Below, in pieces: positions 55,903 through 63,936 of a DNA stretch of 64,000 bases. Numbering within the stretch: the first letter of the stretch is position 1; the number at the start of each line of letters is the position of its first letter. The stretch lies in the NCBI GenBank assembly GCA_947624255.1, contig CANQJO010000005.1, forward strand, positions 79,610 to 143,609, read 5' to 3'. The notes beneath the pieces were generated by a model, which searched no databases, was not told where the DNA came from, and saw only the letters and a list, made by a program, of their open reading frames with translations. The DNA is from an uncultured Ruminococcus sp. (GTDB lineage: Bacteria > Bacillota > Clostridia > Oscillospirales > Ruminococcaceae). The translations under genes were made by a program, and so were the position numbers.

Positions 55903-56938
55903 TAAAATGCTCCTGCAATTGCTGATATATGGCATTATCCGGATCTTTCTTTATCACTTCTGGCAATGCATTTTTGTATATATCTGTATTGTAAAGAGGT
56001 TCGATGTCATAATCCTCCGTATAGCCGAGCGCCACGATCGTATCCTTCAAGGCAAGCGTACCTTGCTTGTCGGGATCGGGACTGCTATAGCCGTAACCGC
56101 CGTAAACTTCAGTACGAATATAATCTTCGTCAATGTCAATGTATTTCTTAACATCTTTGATCGTGCCTTCTTCATTGGTTTGGGTGAAGTTATACGCACG
56201 AATTAAGGCACGCTCAAATGCTGTGAACTTCTCTGTATTATCTTTGAGGTTGGATGTTGCAGCGACCTGACGGCAGCAGGGCTGATTCTGCAGCGCCGGC
56301 TCTTCAGAACATCTGTATACAATATCATAACCTTGTCCCTCCGCAAGAGAGGCATATGGAGAGTACACAGAAGCTGCATCAATGCTGTCATTCATCAGTG
56401 CGGCGTAGGCGTCCTTCTGACTGTCAAAATAAACGATATTTACCTCATCACTGCCATCGCCGATAGAAATATCTGCATCTTTCAGCAGAATTTGCAGCTC
56501 GGCATCCTGGACGCTGTTCTTGACCGATGCCACATTTCTGCCTTTGAGGATCGAAATGTCAATGGTGTCGGCATTTTTCGTAAATTCAGGCTTGATGACA
56601 TAGCCGTGGCCATTTGTCATTGCACCGCCAAAAATAGTCAGATCATGACCATTGCTTTGGAATGTCAAAGACGGGACAGAGCCGATAAATGCAACATCCA
56701 ATTTGCCGGATTCAAGACCGTTTGAAAGTTCTGCCGCACTGGAAAACTGCGTCAATGTGGCATTCACTCCCTCATCCTTAAAGTAGCCTTCTTCTTGTGC
56801 TACAAAAGCAAGCAGATGTGCTGTCGAATTAAGATAGCCGATAGAAACATCGCTGTTCTCCGATTTCTTTTCTCCGCAGCCTGTAAATGTACCGAGCAAG
56901 CTGAGTGCAACTGCTCCTGCAATAATTGATTTTTTCAT
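55889..56938 (-). CDS. Substrate-binding lipoprotein (SsuA/TauA-like)
   Basis: About 349 residues from MKKSIIAG at 56938 (an ATG four codons upstream is possible but sits on the ribosome site). Lipobox LLGTFTGC with Cys21 for lipid anchoring. NMT1/SsuA-like domain: STAHLLAFVAQEEGYFKDEG, AFIGSVPSLTF. It captures a small sulfur compound such as a sulfonate for the importer. Ligand unknown. Confidence 0.9.
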   Translation of the reverse strand: MKKSIIAGAVALSLLGTFTGCGEKKSENSDVSIGYLNSTAHLLAFVAQEEGYFKDEGVNATLTQFSSAAELSNGLESGKLDVAFIGSVPSLTFQSNGHDLTIFGGAMTNGHGYVIKPEFTKNADTIDISILKGRNVASVKNSVQDAELQILLKDADISIGDGSDEVNIVYFDSQKDAYAALMNDSIDAASVYSPYASLAEGQGYDIVYRCSEEPALQNQPCCRQVAATSNLKDNTEKFTAFERALIRAYNFTQTNEEGTIKDVKKYIDIDEDYIRTEVYGGYGYSSPDPDKQGTLALKDTIVALGYTEDYDIEPLYNTDIYKNALPEVIKKDPDNAIYQQLQEHFNEYE

Positions 56939-56972
56939 GTAATTCACCATTTCCTTTCCTTATGATAATTTT

Positions 56973-57040
56973 ATTATACACCTACTTTGTACAGTTGTCC
57001 AATATGTATTATCTATAAAAAGCGATAGATTGGATCTATA
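56973..57040 (-). promoter_or_regulatory. ssuABC-like operon promoter with operator copy C
   Basis: TGGACA (57001-56996), 17 bases, TATAAT (56978-56973). Operator TATAG-N7-CTATC-N6-TATAG at 57040-57013, 11 bases from -35. Confidence 0.74.
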
Positions 57041-57077
57041 GGCAAAGAAACGGGCGAGCATATCGCTCACCCGATTT

Positions 57078-57977
57078 TCAGACTTTCAGATATTCTTTCA
57101 GTTTTTGAATATATATATTTCCGACTTCGCTTAAAATCGCATTTTTTCTCTTGATATAGCCGATTTCCATAATACTGTCATCATCAACCGGCACAGCGGT
57201 ATAGTCGTCACCATTAAGACTTCCGCAAATAATTCCGGAGCAGAATGTGTAACCGTTCAGCCCTTTCATCAAATTTAGCATTGTTGAACGGTCCGATGCT
57301 TTTATAACTCTCGCATAATCCGATGTGCTGTAAATTTCTTCCGTAAGATAAAATGAACTTTTATTTCCCTGTTCAAAAGTCAGACAAGGGTAATTTTCAA
57401 GCTCCCTGAAATTTATTTTTTTATTGTTTGCAAGCGGGTGATTTTTCCACAAATAAACATAAACTCCGCAGTCAATTAAATGATGAAATTCAAGATTATT
57501 TGTTTGCAGAATTTTAGTAATAACCTGCCTGTTAAAATTACTGAGATACAGCAGACCGATCTCACTTTTCAGCGTAGATACATCATTTATCACTTCCGAA
57601 GTTTTTGTTTCATAGACTGCAAATTCATATTCAAATGTGTCAAATTCCTTGACGGTATCCACAAATGCCTTGACCGCAAAAGAATAATGCTGGGTGGAAA
57701 CGCTGAATTTTTTCTTGACTTTTTTGCCTAAATATTTTTCCTGCAATGTTTCATATTGCTGATAAAGCTGTCTTGCGTAAGTTAAAAACTCCGCACCGTC
57801 AGCGGTCAGAGATACACCCTTTCCACTGCGGTAAAAAATTGTAATTCCGATCTCTTTTTCAATTTCATGCACCGCATTTGTCAAAGAGGGCTGCGAAATA
57901 AAAAGCTGTTCCGACGCTTTATTCATAGAGCCTGTGTCCGAAATTGTGATGATGTAATTTAATTGCTGTAATGTCAT
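57078..57977 (-). CDS. LysR-family transcriptional regulator
   Basis: 299 residues. N-terminal winged helix: MTLQQLNYIITISDTGSMNK, ISQPSLTNAVHEIEKEIG. The effector domain follows. It is four bases after the aminotransferase gene, so it is the last gene of the POR operon. Because the four operators in the island lie just upstream of -35 elements and are inverted A/T repeats, this protein is the best candidate to bind them, as CmbR/CysB-type activators do. That is inference. Confidence 0.93.
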   Translation of the reverse strand: MTLQQLNYIITISDTGSMNKASEQLFISQPSLTNAVHEIEKEIGITIFYRSGKGVSLTADGAEFLTYARQLYQQYETLQEKYLGKKVKKKFSVSTQHYSFAVKAFVDTVKEFDTFEYEFAVYETKTSEVINDVSTLKSEIGLLYLSNFNRQVITKILQTNNLEFHHLIDCGVYVYLWKNHPLANNKKINFRELENYPCLTFEQGNKSSFYLTEEIYSTSDYARVIKASDRSTMLNLMKGLNGYTFCSGIICGSLNGDDYTAVPVDDDSIMEIGYIKRKNAILSEVGNIYIQKLKEYLKV

Positions 57978-57981
57978 AATT

Positions 57982-59151
57982 TTATCCTCTTGGTTTTATC
58001 TTTTTTCTCATATCCGCAAGACGATTTAATGCCTCATTAAGAGTGTCATTTTTCTTTGCGAAATGAAGACGGATATAGCGGTTTTCAGGCTCTTTGAAAA
58101 AGCTCGATCCCGGCACTGCACCCACACCGACTTTTTCCGCAAGCTCTTCACAAAAAACAAGATCGCTGTCATAATTATATTCCGAAATATCGAGCAAAAC
58201 ATAATATGCACCCTGTGGTATTGTGTGCGGAATTTTCAGATTGTCCAGACCGTTCAAAAGCAGATTTTTCTTTTCGGTGTATTTCATTTGCAAATCATTA
58301 TAATAATCATCACCGAATTTCAGCCCCGTTACAGCCGCTTCCTGCAATGGCGCAGCAGCTCCGACTGTCAGAAAATCGTGGACTTTTTTAACCGTGTCGA
58401 TGATGTGCGGAGATGCTGTTACATATCCTAAACGCCAGCCCGTAATCGAATATGTTTTTGAAAGTGAACCGCAGGAAATTGTCCTGTCTTTCATATTAGG
58501 CAATGCTGCAAAATAAGTGTGTTTGTGCGGTGCGTAAACGATATGTTCATAAACCTCATCTGTAATTACAAATGTATCATATTTTTCGGCAAGATCGGCA
58601 ATAATTTTCAATTCGTCATATGTGAAAACCTTTCCGCAGGGATTGGACGGATTGCATAAAATCAACGCTTTCGGTTTTTGTCTGAACGCATCTTCTAAAA
58701 CATCCGGATCAAAATTAAATTCAGGCGGATCAAGCGGTACATATATAGGTTCAGCTCCCGAAAGTATCGTATCTGCGCCGTAATTTTCATAAAAAGGCGA
58801 AAATACAATGACTTTGTCGCCCGGATTTGTAACGCTCATCATAGCCGCCATCATAGCTTCCGTACTTCCGCAGGTCACGACAATTTCGCTGTTCGGATCA
58901 ATTTTCATACCCGTAAAATGTTCGTGTTTTTCGGCAAGTGCTTCACGGAAATTCTGCGCACCCCATGTAATTGAATATTGGTGGAAATCTTCATTTGTCA
59001 CCTCTGCAAGCCTTTGCAGAATTTCTTTAGGCGGTTCAAAATCAGGAAATCCCTGCGATAAATTTACTGCTCCATATTTGTTGGAAATTCTCGTCATTCT
59101 GCGGATAACAGAGTCCGTAAAATTCGCTGTTCTTTTTGATAATTCGGGCAT
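57982..59151 (-). CDS. Class I aminotransferase, methionine/aromatic type
   Basis: 389 residues from the ATG at 59151 (GGAGGAAGT upstream). Motif VNLSQGFPDFEPP is typical of glutamine transaminase K/methionine aminotransferase (YbdL-like). PLP Lys in SLSKTYSITGWRLGY. ILCNPSNPCGKVF is conserved. Such enzymes take methionine, glutamine or aromatic amino acids to the keto acid, which the adjoining oxidoreductase could consume. Confidence 0.92.
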   Translation of the reverse strand: MPELSKRTANFTDSVIRRMTRISNKYGAVNLSQGFPDFEPPKEILQRLAEVTNEDFHQYSITWGAQNFREALAEKHEHFTGMKIDPNSEIVVTCGSTEAMMAAMMSVTNPGDKVIVFSPFYENYGADTILSGAEPIYVPLDPPEFNFDPDVLEDAFRQKPKALILCNPSNPCGKVFTYDELKIIADLAEKYDTFVITDEVYEHIVYAPHKHTYFAALPNMKDRTISCGSLSKTYSITGWRLGYVTASPHIIDTVKKVHDFLTVGAAAPLQEAAVTGLKFGDDYYNDLQMKYTEKKNLLLNGLDNLKIPHTIPQGAYYVLLDISEYNYDSDLVFCEELAEKVGVGAVPGSSFFKEPENRYIRLHFAKKNDTLNEALNRLADMRKKIKPRG

Positions 59152-59152
59152 A

Positions 59153-60043
59153 TTACTTCCTCCAATCTCTGCGGATCTTCTCCCATTTTGCATCACGTGA
59201 CTGAATAATTATCTGAATATCTTCATCTGTAAGATGTCTGAAACGGCCCTGTTTTTTCAGATGATCCGAAACACTTGTAAATTCCTTTGGATCATGATCC
59301 AACGTAAATTCGCCGTTTTCGTACTCCGCAAGATACCACAAACCACAGTCAACAATTTCACGGGAAATTTCAACCGTATCGCTTACGGGAATTCCCCAAC
59401 CCGTAGGGCATGGTGCAATGACGTGAATATATTTTGTGCCTTTGATTTTCGATGCTTTCTCTACCTTGTTCAGAAAATCAGTCATATACCCCACTGTAGC
59501 CGTTGCAGCATAGGGAATATTGTGAGCAGCCGCGATCTCAAACATATTCTTTTTCGGGCGAATATTTCCGTGAATATTTTTCCCTGCCGGCGTAGTCGTT
59601 GTCTTTGCGCCAAACGGCGTAAGACCGCTTTTCTGGATCCCCGTATTCATATAAGCTTCGTTATCATAGCAAATATAAAGGATATTGTCGTTGCGGTCAA
59701 TAGCTCCCGAAAGTGCCTGTATTCCGATATCTGCCGTACCTCCGTCACCTGCAAATCCGACTGCTGTAAAGTCTTTGATACCTCTTGCACGGAAACCTGC
59801 TTCAATGCCTGTCAGCATAGATGCTGTGCCTGCGAATGTGGAAATTATAGCATTATTCGCAAAACACAGCTGCGGAAAATTGAATCCCACTGCCGACATA
59901 CAGCCTGCCGGAAGAACGGCGACTGCGTTTTTTCCCAGAACTTTCAAGGCATTTCTGACCGCAAGACTCCCTCCGCATCCTGCACAAGCCTTGTGTCCGT
60001 AGAAAAATTCGTCCCTGCACAAATTGTTAGCTGTCACGCTCAC
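59153..60043 (-). CDS. 2-oxoacid:ferredoxin oxidoreductase beta subunit
   Basis: 296 residues. TPP motif GDGGTADIGIQALSGAI then NDNILYICYDNEAYMNTG. Cluster Cys in HKACAGCGGSLA and VLPAGCMSAV. With alpha, delta and gamma it decarboxylates a 2-oxoacid, makes acyl-CoA and reduces ferredoxin. Confidence 0.94.
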   Translation of the reverse strand: MSVTANNLCRDEFFYGHKACAGCGGSLAVRNALKVLGKNAVAVLPAGCMSAVGFNFPQLCFANNAIISTFAGTASMLTGIEAGFRARGIKDFTAVGFAGDGGTADIGIQALSGAIDRNDNILYICYDNEAYMNTGIQKSGLTPFGAKTTTTPAGKNIHGNIRPKKNMFEIAAAHNIPYAATATVGYMTDFLNKVEKASKIKGTKYIHVIAPCPTGWGIPVSDTVEISREIVDCGLWYLAEYENGEFTLDHDPKEFTSVSDHLKKQGRFRHLTDEDIQIIIQSRDAKWEKIRRDWRK

Positions 60044-61195
60044 TTACTCCACCTCAATCCCTATGAAATTCACACGTTCTGCGCCGTTTTCAATTAAGTC
60101 GAATATATTTTCAATATCTTCATGCGAAATATTTTTACCGCCAAGTCCGCCGATAAAATTGTATGAAGGAATTGCAATTTTGCCTTGAAACAGCGCAGAA
60201 TTTACATTTGTAAATACAGTTCCCTCGTTACCGAAAGAAATATCCTTTTCCGGCACTCCCACAGCTTTTGCATTTTTTACGGATCCCACAAGCTCAGCAG
60301 TCGGAAACGGTCTCAGATAGCGGAGTCTGACAACACCGACTTTTCTGCCCTCTGCTCTCAGTTTGTCCACGGTTTTACGGCAAAGTCCGGCGATACTTCC
60401 TATAGTTATCAAAATAAATTCGGCATCCTCCGTTTTGTAATTTTCGATCAGACCGCTGTATTTTCTGCCGAATATTTCCGCAAAATCTTTTTCAGCCTTT
60501 TTAATTATTTTTTTCGCATTTAATAATGCCTGATGCTCCTTGAATTTGAAAATATAGTTGTAGTCAGGACCGGCTGAAAACGCCATATTTTTTGGATCAT
60601 CCAAATCAAGTTTATTATCCGTTTCATATGGCGGAAGAAATTTATCTGCCTGTTCCTCGTCCGGAATATCAACTTCTTCATAAGTATGCGTGAGGACAAA
60701 TCCGTCAAGATTTACCATAAACGGCGTTGATGTTTTTTCGGCAATATAATAGCTCATCAGCGCAAGATCAAGACTTTCCTGCGCATTTTCCGCATACGCC
60801 TGGATCCAACCGCTGTCAAGCTGTGAAATGCTGTCACGCTGATCGCCGTAAATATTCCACGGCAATGCAGTGGAACGGTTTGCATTCATCATAACGATAG
60901 GAAAACGTCCGCCTGATGCGTAATAAAGACACTCTGCCATGTAGAGAAGTCCCTGCGATGAAGTCGCCGTAAACGCACGCACTCCTGCCGCACTTGCTCC
61001 CATAGCACATGACAGTGCGGAATGCTCAGACTCAACATGAATAAATTCGGATCTCAGACTGCCGCATTCAACCATTTCCGAAAGCCGTTCCACAACGATA
61101 GTTTGCGGAGTAATGGGATATGCCGAGATTATGGCAGGTCTTGCAAGTCTGATACCCTCTGCAAATGCTTCGTTGCCTGATAAAAATTTCTTCAT
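60044..61195 (-). CDS. 2-oxoacid:ferredoxin oxidoreductase alpha subunit
   Basis: 383 residues: SGNEAFAEGIRLARPAIISA, YPITPQTIVVERL, SSQGLLYMAECLYYASGG. Standard POR/VOR alpha length. It is followed at once by beta and overlaps delta by four bases, the gamma-delta-alpha-beta order of four-subunit enzymes. Confidence 0.94.
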   Translation of the reverse strand: MKKFLSGNEAFAEGIRLARPAIISAYPITPQTIVVERLSEMVECGSLRSEFIHVESEHSALSCAMGASAAGVRAFTATSSQGLLYMAECLYYASGGRFPIVMMNANRSTALPWNIYGDQRDSISQLDSGWIQAYAENAQESLDLALMSYYIAEKTSTPFMVNLDGFVLTHTYEEVDIPDEEQADKFLPPYETDNKLDLDDPKNMAFSAGPDYNYIFKFKEHQALLNAKKIIKKAEKDFAEIFGRKYSGLIENYKTEDAEFILITIGSIAGLCRKTVDKLRAEGRKVGVVRLRYLRPFPTAELVGSVKNAKAVGVPEKDISFGNEGTVFTNVNSALFQGKIAIPSYNFIGGLGGKNISHEDIENIFDLIENGAERVNFIGIEVE

Positions 61196-61485
61196 TTTTT
61201 CTCAGCCTCCATTTCTATGGCATTTATCTTGCAGATTTTCTTGCAGATGCCGCAGCCTTTGCAGAAATCATAATCTATCACAGCCTTGTTATTTTCAATA
61301 GAGATCACACCGTCAGGACAATATAAATAACACTGCATACAGCCCACGCATTTTTCTATGTCAATTACCGGTCTGATACTTCGCCAACCGGCATTTTTGC
61401 TCACAAGATAGCCTGCTTCAAAGGAAGTATCCGAGGGAACTTCTGCAAATGAGAAACTCGTTTTTTCTCTCAGATATGGTTTCAT
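61192..61485 (-). CDS. 2-oxoacid:ferredoxin oxidoreductase delta subunit (ferredoxin)
   Basis: 97 residues with two 4Fe-4S motifs: CVGCMQCYLYCPDG and CKGCGICKKICK. It passes electrons from the TPP site to ferredoxin. Overlaps its neighbours by four bases on each side. Confidence 0.95.
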   Translation of the reverse strand: MKPYLREKTSFSFAEVPSDTSFEAGYLVSKNAGWRSIRPVIDIEKCVGCMQCYLYCPDGVISIENNKAVIDYDFCKGCGICKKICKINAIEMEAEKK

Positions 61486-62000
61486 TTCAGTACCTCCTCC
61501 GCAGATCTTCTGACTGCCTGTTTATTTTTTTCACGAATTTTTTCAGGCATATATCCGTCAATGGAACGCTCTATGTCCTCAACCGAAACAGCTCCCGATA
61601 CTGCTGAAAAAATACCAAGCAGAATTGTGTTTACTGTTGGCAGGCGCAGTTCACTTGCAATGGAATCACAGTCAAATGAAATTATTTTATCATCAGCGAT
61701 CTTTCTGCTGTTGACGATGATCTTACCGTTATTTTTAAGCAGTTTTTTTAGTTGATCGCTGTACAGCGTATCGTCAAGAATTATGATATGATCCGCTTTT
61801 TCGGTTTCACTGCGGTCAAGGACAGGCTTGCTGCTAAGCTTTGTAAACGCCGTCACCGGAGCACCTCGTCTTTCAGGTCCGAAGGACGGAAATGCAAGGG
61901 CATAATTTTCGCTGCCCTTGTCGGCATATGCCGCTCCAAGCAGCTTTGCGGCTGTGAATGCGCCCTGTCCGCCTCTGCCGAGCCATATTATTTCTGTCAT
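61482..62000 (-). CDS. 2-oxoacid:ferredoxin oxidoreductase gamma subunit
   Basis: About 172 residues from the ATG at 62000 (AGAGGTG upstream; the TTG at 62033 lacks one). GRGGQGAFTAAKLLGAAYAD and FGPERRGAPV mark the gamma family. First oxidoreductase gene after the Rrf2 gene. Confidence 0.93.
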   Translation of the reverse strand: MTEIIWLGRGGQGAFTAAKLLGAAYADKGSENYALAFPSFGPERRGAPVTAFTKLSSKPVLDRSETEKADHIIILDDTLYSDQLKKLLKNNGKIIVNSRKIADDKIISFDCDSIASELRLPTVNTILLGIFSAVSGAVSVEDIERSIDGYMPEKIREKNKQAVRRSAEEVLK

Positions 62001-62029
62001 GTTATACACCTCTGTATATAAAAATTTAT

Positions 62030-62470
62030 TCAAATACTGTAGTCGCCGGCAATAACTATTTCTTCCTCCCAGTCCATTAGATCCGCAAGAGTGATATTCT
62101 CCAATGTATCATGTATCGCCGTATCAAGCTGTTTCCACATTCGGTATTCCACGCACTGATTTTGATTTTTACATGGACTTGCACAGTTTTCTACACATTC
62201 TACAGGCGAAAGGCTGCCTTCTGTTGCAGTCAGGATCTGATACATGGTGTACTGTTCGGGAGGATATTTCAGAAGATAACCGCCTTGATTTCCTTTCACG
62301 CTTTGAAGCAGCGATGCTCTTTGCAGCAGCATCACGATTTGCTCCAGATATTTGACTGAAATATTTTGACGAGCTGCAATATCCTTTAATTTTACAGGTG
62401 TTCCGTCATTATGATTTGCTAAATCAAGCATCATTTTGATTGCATTTTTGCCTCTTGTTGAAATCTGCAT
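62030..62470 (-). CDS. Rrf2/IscR-like Fe-S regulator
   Basis: 146 residues from the ATG at 62470 (GGGAGGTG upstream). HTH: LKDIAARQNISVKYLEQIV. Three or more Cys, CVENCASPCKNQNQC, fit an Fe-S sensor of IscR/CymR type. It starts the POR operon behind operator copy D. It is a candidate to bind the motif before cysK and metY, but this is untested. Confidence 0.92.
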   Translation of the reverse strand: MQISTRGKNAIKMMLDLANHNDGTPVKLKDIAARQNISVKYLEQIVMLLQRASLLQSVKGNQGGYLLKYPPEQYTMYQILTATEGSLSPVECVENCASPCKNQNQCVEYRMWKQLDTAIHDTLENITLADLMDWEEEIVIAGDYSI

Positions 62471-62500
62471 TTCACACCTCCCGAACAATGTTATATTTAT

Positions 62501-62568
62501 ATTATACCATACACATAGGAAAAGTCAAGTATATTTTTTCTATAACTTGTTATAGATTCAAACTATAG
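62501..62568 (-). promoter_or_regulatory. rrf2/POR operon promoter with operator copy D
   Basis: TTGACT (62529-62524), 17 bases, TATAAT (62506-62501). Operator TATAG-N7-CTATA-N6-TATAG at 62568-62541, 11 bases from -35, a full match. Confidence 0.76.
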
Positions 62569-62844
62569 CGAAAATGGATGACGTATCTCCAAAACACTCA
62601 TTGGGAATTCCTTGCTCATAGAAAGAAACTCGCCGTTTCCAAAATAAATTCCAAAATTATTTACGTCAAAAAGTCCGATCTCTGCAATATCGGGCATGGT
62701 ATCAAGATTACCGATCTCATTGTAAATAAGCGTGTCAATGTCCGTATCAAAGGATTTTTCTGACGGCATATATCGCAGATATCCCACAAGATCATAATTT
62801 GAATTTATTGCGCTTGTCCTTGTCAAGCGCAAGATCGACTGCAA
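62563..62844 (-). CDS. Hypothetical protein, probable mobile-element fragment
   Basis: A 93-residue frame. The start is uncertain since the first 15 residues come from another gene's frame. The core reads LVGYLRYMPSEKSFDTDID and IYNEIGNLDTMPDIAEIGL. I do not recognise the family. It overlaps operator D by a few bases and follows decayed conjugation genes. Confidence 0.4.
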   Translation of the reverse strand: MQSILRLTRTSAINSNYDLVGYLRYMPSEKSFDTDIDTLIYNEIGNLDTMPDIAEIGLFDVNNFGIYFGNGEFLSMSKEFPMSVLEIRHPFSL

Positions 62845-62890
62845 ATTTTTTCAGCAGAGCCTTTGCTGCGGCGGCTATTGCTTCGGTCAT
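62792..62890 (-). pseudogene. Truncated start of a conjugation-module gene
   Basis: 32 codons, MTEAIAAAAKALLKKFAVDL then ALDKDKRNKFKL and stop. The N-terminus resembles that of the membrane or lysozyme-like gene which often follows VirB4 in Firmicutes conjugative elements. The rest is gone. Its ATG overlaps the VirB4-like stop. Confidence 0.4.
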
Positions 62891-63238
62891 CTTCCGCCTG
62901 CCTTTCCGAACATTATTTACTTATGCGCCGGCGCATGGACTTGTAACAAATACCTTTCATTTCCGCAGCGATATACACAAGTTCCACGCTCGGCATACTG
63001 TATCAGGCGGTATTCTGACTCCACAAGCTGCAATGCATTCATATATTCTGTCGGTGAAATGAACAGAAAGCTGTGGCTCGGAATATTGAACAGGGGCTTT
63101 GTAAATTCCTTTATTTTGGGCAGGAGGAGATCCTCGATATTCTGACTTGCCGGAATAAACGAGTACTACTTTTTGCGCACACGTTTCATGTCGTTGCGGA
63201 TATATTCTATCACAGTTTTATTTGTAAGCACATAATAT
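62887..63238 (-). pseudogene. VirB4-like conjugation ATPase, C-terminal remnant
   Basis: The frame gives YVLTNKTVIEYIRND, a TAG stop, then ASQNIEDLLLPKIKEF, SHSFLFISPTEYMNAL, ERGTCVYRCGNERYLLQV, another stop, and FGKAGGR. The last part fits the tail of VirB4/CD1110-type ATPases. Two in-frame stops show it is dead. The upper piece may be from another gene. Confidence 0.55.
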
Positions 63239-63318
63239 GAATAAAATCCAAAAAGACCTATTTACCGACATTTATCAAGAGCGTTATATCTCATATAATG
63301 ATATTTCTTTTAATAGAG

Positions 63319-63347
63319 TTGACATTTTATGCCTTGTACTGTATAAT
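63319..63347 (+). promoter_or_regulatory. Promoter of tfoX-like gene
   Basis: TTGACA (63319-63324), 17 bases, TATAAT (63342-63347). Confidence 0.75.
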
Positions 63348-63393
63348 TATAAAGCTGAGAGATACACTACAAATCGAGATTTGAGGTGGAATA

Positions 63394-63714
63394 ATGGCAT
63401 CGAGTAAAGAATATTTAGAATTTATTTTAGGTCAATTATCCGAATTGGATGAAATTACATACCGGGCTATGATGGGAGAATTTATCATCTATTACCGTGG
63501 CAAAATTGTAGGCGGTATCTATGATGACAGGTTGCTTGTAAAACCAATAAAAGCAGCAATCAGCTATATGCCAACAGTGACCTATGAATTACCCTATGAG
63601 GGAGCAAAAGAGATGTTGTCAGTAGATGAAGTTGACAACATAGAGTTTTTGACAGGTTTATTTAACGCCATGTATGAGGAACTGCCGGCACCAAAACCGA
63701 AAAAGAAGAAATAA
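63394..63714 (+). CDS. TfoX N-terminal domain protein
   Basis: 106 residues, opening ASSKEYLEFILGQLSELDEI and containing AMMGEFIIYYRGKIVGGIYD, the family signature, then a Lys-rich end. TfoX is a competence regulator in gammaproteobacteria; in Firmicutes such short homologues have no known role. GAGGTGG precedes the ATG. It lies between two parts of a VirB4-like gene of the opposite strand. Confidence 0.9.
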   Translation: MASSKEYLEFILGQLSELDEITYRAMMGEFIIYYRGKIVGGIYDDRLLVKPIKAAISYMPTVTYELPYEGAKEMLSVDEVDNIEFLTGLFNAMYEELPAPKPKKKK

Positions 63715-63756
63715 GCAACTTCTGATTTGTCGAAAAAGCAATGTACACCGGACAGT

Positions 63757-63936
63757 CTCATTGCTCAACAGCATCATCAGGTGATGCACCTTTGCGTCGA
63801 TATTGTCAGCCGAAAGCACAGAAATATTGGTCGGCTCAACGTGAAAAAATATAAATTCGCACTTATCGGTTTTAACGCCGTACTTCGTGAATGTTTCAAA
63901 GCCGATAAGCTTCTGAGACCCTGTATTCATAGACAT
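63757..63936 (-). pseudogene. VirB4-like conjugation ATPase, N-terminal remnant
   Basis: About 60 codons: SQKLIGFETFTKYGVK, CEFIFFHVEPTNISVLSADN and HHLMMLLSNE, like the start of conjugation ATPases in Firmicutes elements. Downstream sequence diverges at once. With the piece at 62887 it marks both ends of one lost gene. Confidence 0.45.
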
